Shown: piece by piece, positions 7,205 through 7,346 of the stretch
Numbering within the stretch: the first letter of the stretch is position 1
How the letters are laid out: the number at the start of each line of letters is the position of its first letter
NCBI GenBank assembly: GCA_033809415.1
Contig: JAPXLT010000245.1
Location: 1-7,346, forward strand
Direction of reading: 5' to 3'
DNA: 7,346 bases
Source: JAQVUB01 sp033809415
Lineage (GTDB): Bacteria > Verrucomicrobiota > Lentisphaeria > Oligosphaerales > Oligosphaeraceae
Translations under genes and position numbers: made by a program
Notes under the pieces: model-generated
Told to the model about the DNA's origin: nothing
Seen by the model: the letters and a program-made list of their open reading frames with translations, nothing else
Database searches by the model: none

Positions 7205-7266
7205 CATTACGAAGTTTTTAGTAATGGGTCAGTCCCCCCTTATAGTTTATAGACAAGTTGGGGGGG
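7205..7266. repeat. Paired hairpin element with C6/G7 arms
   Basis: CATTAC (7205-7210) can pair with GTAATG (7221-7226). Directly after it, a run of six C (7234-7239) can pair with a run of seven G (7260-7266) around a 20-base loop holding two TATAG copies. Two neighbouring stems of this kind look like a REP-type or remnant mobile-element end. It could also act in 3' processing or termination of the AraC-type transcript, though no T-run follows. Confidence 0.4.
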
Positions 7267-7346
7267 CAAGCAGCGGATAACTTGTTGTGCTTCCGTTTTT
7301 CCCCGCAGTTTGCCTGGCGGCATGGCCGTGTTCTTTTCACACGCAT

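Noticed and set aside
7047..7280. Plus-strand frames of 63 and 77 codons downstream of the AraC-type gene
   Set aside because: They run through the short repeats and the C6/G7 hairpin, overlap each other, and have no family features.

Overview
The window most likely comes from a Lentisphaerota (Victivallis-like) or closely related PVC-group anaerobe. The main reason is a pseudopilin-like protein with the extended [20 protein letters not shown] signature followed by LLPALNKARE, plus an H-X9-DG motif near its C-terminus. This protein type is greatly expanded in that group. Here it sits next to a very large secreted glycoside-hydrolase-like protein, a Gfo/Idh/MocA oxidoreductase and a divergent AraC regulator. 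The taxonomic call is inference from protein style; the window has no rRNA or marker gene.

Layout: (1) 13-3750, minus: an exported multidomain protein of about 1245 residues (signal peptide, LamG-like and CBM9-like domains, beta-sandwich, TIM-barrel-like domain, beta-rich tail). (2) 3747-4481, minus: the pseudopilin-like protein, with a strong Shine-Dalgarno; its stop codon overlaps a start of gene 1 as ATGA. (3) 4482-4851: a 370-base non-coding stretch with a cluster of perfect short palindromes, an 11-bp tandem repeat and a possible weak terminator. (4) 4852-5889, minus: a cytosolic NAD(P)-dependent oxidoreductase. (5) 5890-6170: a divergent promoter region with a clear inverted repeat and a good sigma70-like promoter for the regulator. 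(6) 6171-7034, plus: a cupin plus AraC-type HTH regulator. (7) 7035-7346: no confident gene; it holds short repeats and hairpins related to those in region 3.

Working model (inference): the AraC regulator senses a sugar-related signal and controls the divergent oxidoreductase and perhaps the pseudopilin/hydrolase pair. The hydrolase is exported and acts on a polysaccharide or glycoconjugate. The pseudopilin-like protein is made with it through translational coupling and may help present or export it. The oxidoreductase would process a released sugar in the cytosol. The long repeat-filled gap suggests the oxidoreductase and the pseudopilin/hydrolase pair are separate transcription units. The most interesting point is the tight genetic coupling of a pseudopilin-like protein to a giant secreted hydrolase of no CAZy family I can assign.
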